Shown piece by piece: positions 32,376 through 35,017 of a stretch of 35,017 nt of DNA (position 1 is the first letter of the stretch; each line of letters opens with the position of its first letter). Both the position numbers and the translations under genes were made by a program. The DNA lies in assembly GCA_014621425.1 (NCBI GenBank), contig JAANBB010000417.1, forward strand, positions 1-35,017, in the 5' to 3' direction. Source of the DNA: Cylindrodendrum hubeiense (taxonomy: Eukaryota > Ascomycota > Sordariomycetes > Hypocreales > Nectriaceae). The notes beneath the pieces were generated by a model that ran no database searches, had not been told where the DNA came from, and saw only the letters and a program-made list of their open reading frames with translations.

Positions 32376-33272
32376 TAGGTTGGCATCAACCATGAGCCAT
32401 TTCATTCGATCACGATTATTACGGTGTAGCGGGTTTCAATAGACTGGGTAGGATGACGCATGGATTACGGACGGACGCATGGACTAGCATATAGCATGAG
32501 CGGCGTTTGGAGGACGTAACAACTGCATTTTGTGGGGTGTCTAGGTTGAGACTTCTGACCAATATTTCCCGGTATAGCGACACACTCTGCTGGGACAGAT
32601 ACAATGACATGAATTTCCTGTGAATATGTGTCATTTGCTGAGATTGCGACACTCCGTCTTCTATAAATTGAAGCCCAAGCCTGACGTGACCATTCCTGCG
32701 TAGTGTGACAAGGACAGTACATCACGCATCACGTTGGCCATGCGTGAATTTTCTCTAAATTTACCATGAGGGTCCTGCCACGGTGTTTAGAGGGATACAA
32801 ATGCGACCGTCCCTGCTCCTGACCCATCGTTGAGCGCCTCATTCATGTGCATTAAAGATCATCGCGCATTGTCGCTGTCTGTCGGGTCAACCTCGGCTCC
32901 CCACACAGGTTGCCGGGAAAGAGGTCCTTTTCTCGAAAGCTACCTACCTCCAGCCTTGTCACTACCCTCCGTCAATTTTCCAACACCAGCTTGTTCGCGG
33001 TCTTCTTTGTTTCGGTGCGTTCCGGATTTCGATACATTGTCTATTGTGCAATACGGCGTGCTCTGCTGTGAGTTTAGATTCCCTTCAGAGAAACCTGCCT
33101 TCCCACCTCCTGCCCGTCTCCTAGCCGCGTTTATGCGACGCGACGTTGAGAACGTGGTTAAACTCTTTGTCATTTCAGGCCCCGTTTTGGCCACCTTTTC
33201 GATAGATGCTAACTACCTTGACACAGATTACACCTCTAGGACATATACTTTTGCGACAGCAATTTGATCGAA
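32376..33272. other. Intergenic region before the poly(A)-binding protein gene
   Basis: 897 nt between two tandem + strand genes, so it should hold the hypothetical gene's 3' UTR and the PABPN1-like promoter. Frames up to 145 codons have no motif. No repeat or RNA gene was recognised. Confidence 0.5.
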
Positions 33273-34023
33273 ATGTCGGACTCAGGCAAACCAGACGATA
33301 CGCCGGTGGCCGAGCACGAGCACGAGCAAGAGCATGAGCACGAGCCGGATAACGAGATGTCGGCGACCGAGGAGGTGCGTGAGGCGCGAAAGAAAAAGAA
33401 AAAAAAGAGGCGGATCAAATAAGGAGCTGACAAGGCGCCATTAGGAAGAAATCACGGCCATGAAGCGCCGAGTGGCAGAGATGGAAGAGGAGGCCAAGAA
33501 GCTCCGCGAGATGCAAGCGACTCTGGAACAGCAGTCCGCAGAACTCGCGGATGACAAGGAGTCGGTTGACTCGCGCAGCATCTTTGTGGGCAATGTGGAC
33601 TATTCAGCCTCGCCCGAGGAGATCCAGGCCCACTTCCAGAGCTGCGGTTCCATTAACCGCGTCACCATTCTCTTGGATAAATTCACCGGTCAGCCCAAGG
33701 GGTACGTCTACAGTCTCCTGCAAATTGCTGCATTTGCGAGTTCGAGTTGCGCTAACCAGTGACCTTACAGCTATGCCTATGTTGAGTTTACGGAGCCCAG
33801 CTTGGTGGCTCAGGCACTTGTCCTGAACGAGAGCGTCTTCAAGGGCCGCAACATCAAGGTGACCCCGAAGCGCACCAACGTGCCAGGCATGAGCCGTGGC
33901 CGTGGCGGCCGTGGTCGCGGCGGCCGAGGCGGCTTCGGAAGAGGTGGTGGTGGTTCATTCCCTCCCCGGGGTGGGTACCGGGGTGGTTATCGAGGCCGTG
34001 GCCGGGGATTCGCTCCCTACTAG
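33273..34023 (+). CDS. pab2: Nuclear poly(A)-binding protein, PABPN1/Pab2-like
   Basis: Binds nascent poly(A) tails and, in fission yeast, links to the exosome. Three exons: 33273-33374, 33445-33701 and 33771-34023; 612 nt, 203 residues. The N-terminus is acidic with a His-Glu run ([15 protein letters not shown]). Next is a coiled-coil segment ([24 protein letters not shown]), then one RRM with RNP2 IFVGNVDYS and RNP1 KGYAYVEF and the family-typical [17 protein letters not shown]. The C-terminus is an RGG domain ([19 protein letters not shown] to FAPY), a probable arginine-methylation target. Domain order and length match S. pombe Pab2 and human PABPN1. Introns of 70 and 69 nt have CTGAC and CTAAC branch sites. 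Confidence 0.95.
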
Positions 34024-34855
34024 GAGCAGGGAACCTCCTCTCCTAGGATGGGCCATCAAAGTCACCATGCCTCTGGGACGCAGCCTGATGCATTCAAGAT
34101 TGAGGTGGATGACCACGCCGGGTTTGATGGAGGGCCCAGCTGGTGATGGTTGCCAGTCACGGTGTCCTCCAGTTTATTTTCGCACAGTTTGAGGAATCCG
34201 GTTGCAACAAGGAGGAAAGAAGTCTGGTCAGGGAAGTGCGATGTATAATATCGGATCCGGGGAGGGACAAAACAGCACATCGTGCCTCGAGTACGGGACA
34301 AGGAGTTTTGGACTGATTTGTTTGTTTTTTATTCTAGCAGAAGCTAGGGATCTGAATGGCAAGATTCGTATCTACAGTACCATGCACTTTCGAGAATAGT
34401 AACCTCCGAGCCACGCTTGGCCGGGGTGGCTCTGCTGGTTGGCTTGGCGTGAACCAATGTTGTCCGCGGATTGGGATGGTGACACCTTCGCCACGCAATC
34501 AGTGTGAGGCCGCCCGTTTCGCCCCCCCACATCCGTCCGTTCCGGTGGCTCAGGAGGATGGCATGGGGTATCAATGAGACCAGGAGGATCGGCAGCCTGT
34601 TCCGAGCCAGGTTGCCAGGATGGCAAAGGATCTCAAGATCTGCTTCTGGCCAAGGTCTAGTGGGCTTCTGGGAAGTCAAGGGCGTGGTTGATGCCACTTC
34701 GCATTTGCCATTCGTGATGCACGCGGGTCTACCCTGTACTATTGCGTCGAACCACTCGGACGCTACCCGGCGGGTTGACTAAGCGAGCTTAGGCTCCCCC
34801 CTCTCCCTTGGAGAGGGGGCGACAAAACCCATATCTGCGTCGCATGCGTATCCTT
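34024..34855. other. 3' flank of the poly(A)-binding protein gene, no gene seen
   Basis: About 830 nt of ordinary GC content. Overlapping frames of 65-117 codons on both strands show no motif. It ends in the inverted repeat at 34797-34819 and then the AT-rich block. Confidence 0.5.
34797..34819. repeat. Perfect 10-bp inverted repeat with 3-nt loop
   Basis: CCCCCTCTCC at 34797-34806 is followed by CTT and then GGAGAGGGGG at 34810-34819, a perfect stem. It lies about 35 nt before the abrupt switch to AT-rich sequence. Its role is unknown. Confidence 0.9.
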
Positions 34856-35017
34856 TTTATATAAAAGAGAATCTAAAGTAAAGAAAAATATAAGATATAT
34901 ATATTTAGATATCTATATATAATTTAAATAAGAAGGTATTTTTTAAAATATTTTATTAAAAGAATATTAATTTTAAATATATTATTAAAGGTTTAATTAT
35001 ATTATAAGTTTTTATAT
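34856..35017. other. Start of an AT-rich, TpA-rich block
   Basis: Composition changes within a few nucleotides from about 50-60% GC to strongly AT. From 34921 to the window end (97 nt) no C occurs on the plus strand and only a handful of G. TA dinucleotides dominate. This fits the edge of an AT-rich compartment produced by repeat-induced point mutation in many filamentous ascomycetes. It could also be a mitochondrial-like insert or an assembly edge; the block is too short to tell. Confidence 0.7.

Noticed and set aside
1..35017. tRNA, rRNA or intact transposon genes
   Set aside because: No T-arm/anticodon cloverleaf, rRNA-like block, reverse transcriptase, transposase or terminal repeat pair was recognised by eye; a covariance-model scan was not possible.

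Overview
The window looks like nuclear DNA of a filamentous ascomycete, most likely a Sordariomycete and perhaps from the Hypocreales. Evidence seen in the sequence: genes are dense and carry many short introns (about 48-290 nt) with GTRAGT-like donors and CTAAC/CTGAC branch sites; coding DNA is GC-rich with C-ending codons; encoded proteins resemble fungal Erg4, Snu13, Bmt6 and C1-THF synthase. The order-level placement is inference. No bacterial, viral or plasmid genes, rRNA, tRNA or CRISPR were found.

Layout, left to right. A 3'-truncated-view fragment of an unrecognised + strand gene (3-308) converges on transketolase (799-3459, -). A 2 kb intergenic stretch separates it from a BMT6-like 25S rRNA uridine methyltransferase (5505-6629, +), which converges on a Sac-domain phosphoinositide phosphatase with an hSac2 domain (6716-9768, -). 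SNU13 (10280-10835, -) and the V-ATPase proteolipid subunit c gene VMA3 (11478-12359, +) are head to head. ERG4, the last sterol reductase of ergosterol synthesis, lies at 13253-15339 (-). Its 3.1 kb upstream region is rich in repeats and carries five dispersed copies of a motif containing TCGTATA. Next comes a membrane-protein gene whose 619-codon frame is broken only by three TAG codons (18437-20293, +).

The right half holds cytosolic/mitochondrial-type C1-tetrahydrofolate synthase (20711-23802, -), eIF3 subunit i TIF34 (25409-26638, +), an ISWI chromatin-remodelling ATPase (27142-30730, -), a conserved nuclear-looking hypothetical protein (31641-32375, +) and a PABPN1-like nuclear poly(A)-binding protein (33273-34023, +). 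The last ~160 nt switch abruptly to almost C-free, TpA-rich DNA, as at the edge of an AT-rich, RIP-affected compartment.

Most genes are single-copy housekeeping functions (central carbon and one-carbon metabolism, ribosome and spliceosome biogenesis, translation initiation, chromatin, vacuolar acidification, sterol synthesis). They are not an operon or cluster. All spliced models were assembled by hand from splice consensus, reading-frame closure and family conservation; each gives a total length divisible by three. The parts least explained by ordinary annotation are the 15.3-20.3 kb region, the non-AUG presequence-like extension of C1-THF synthase, and the right-hand AT-rich boundary.
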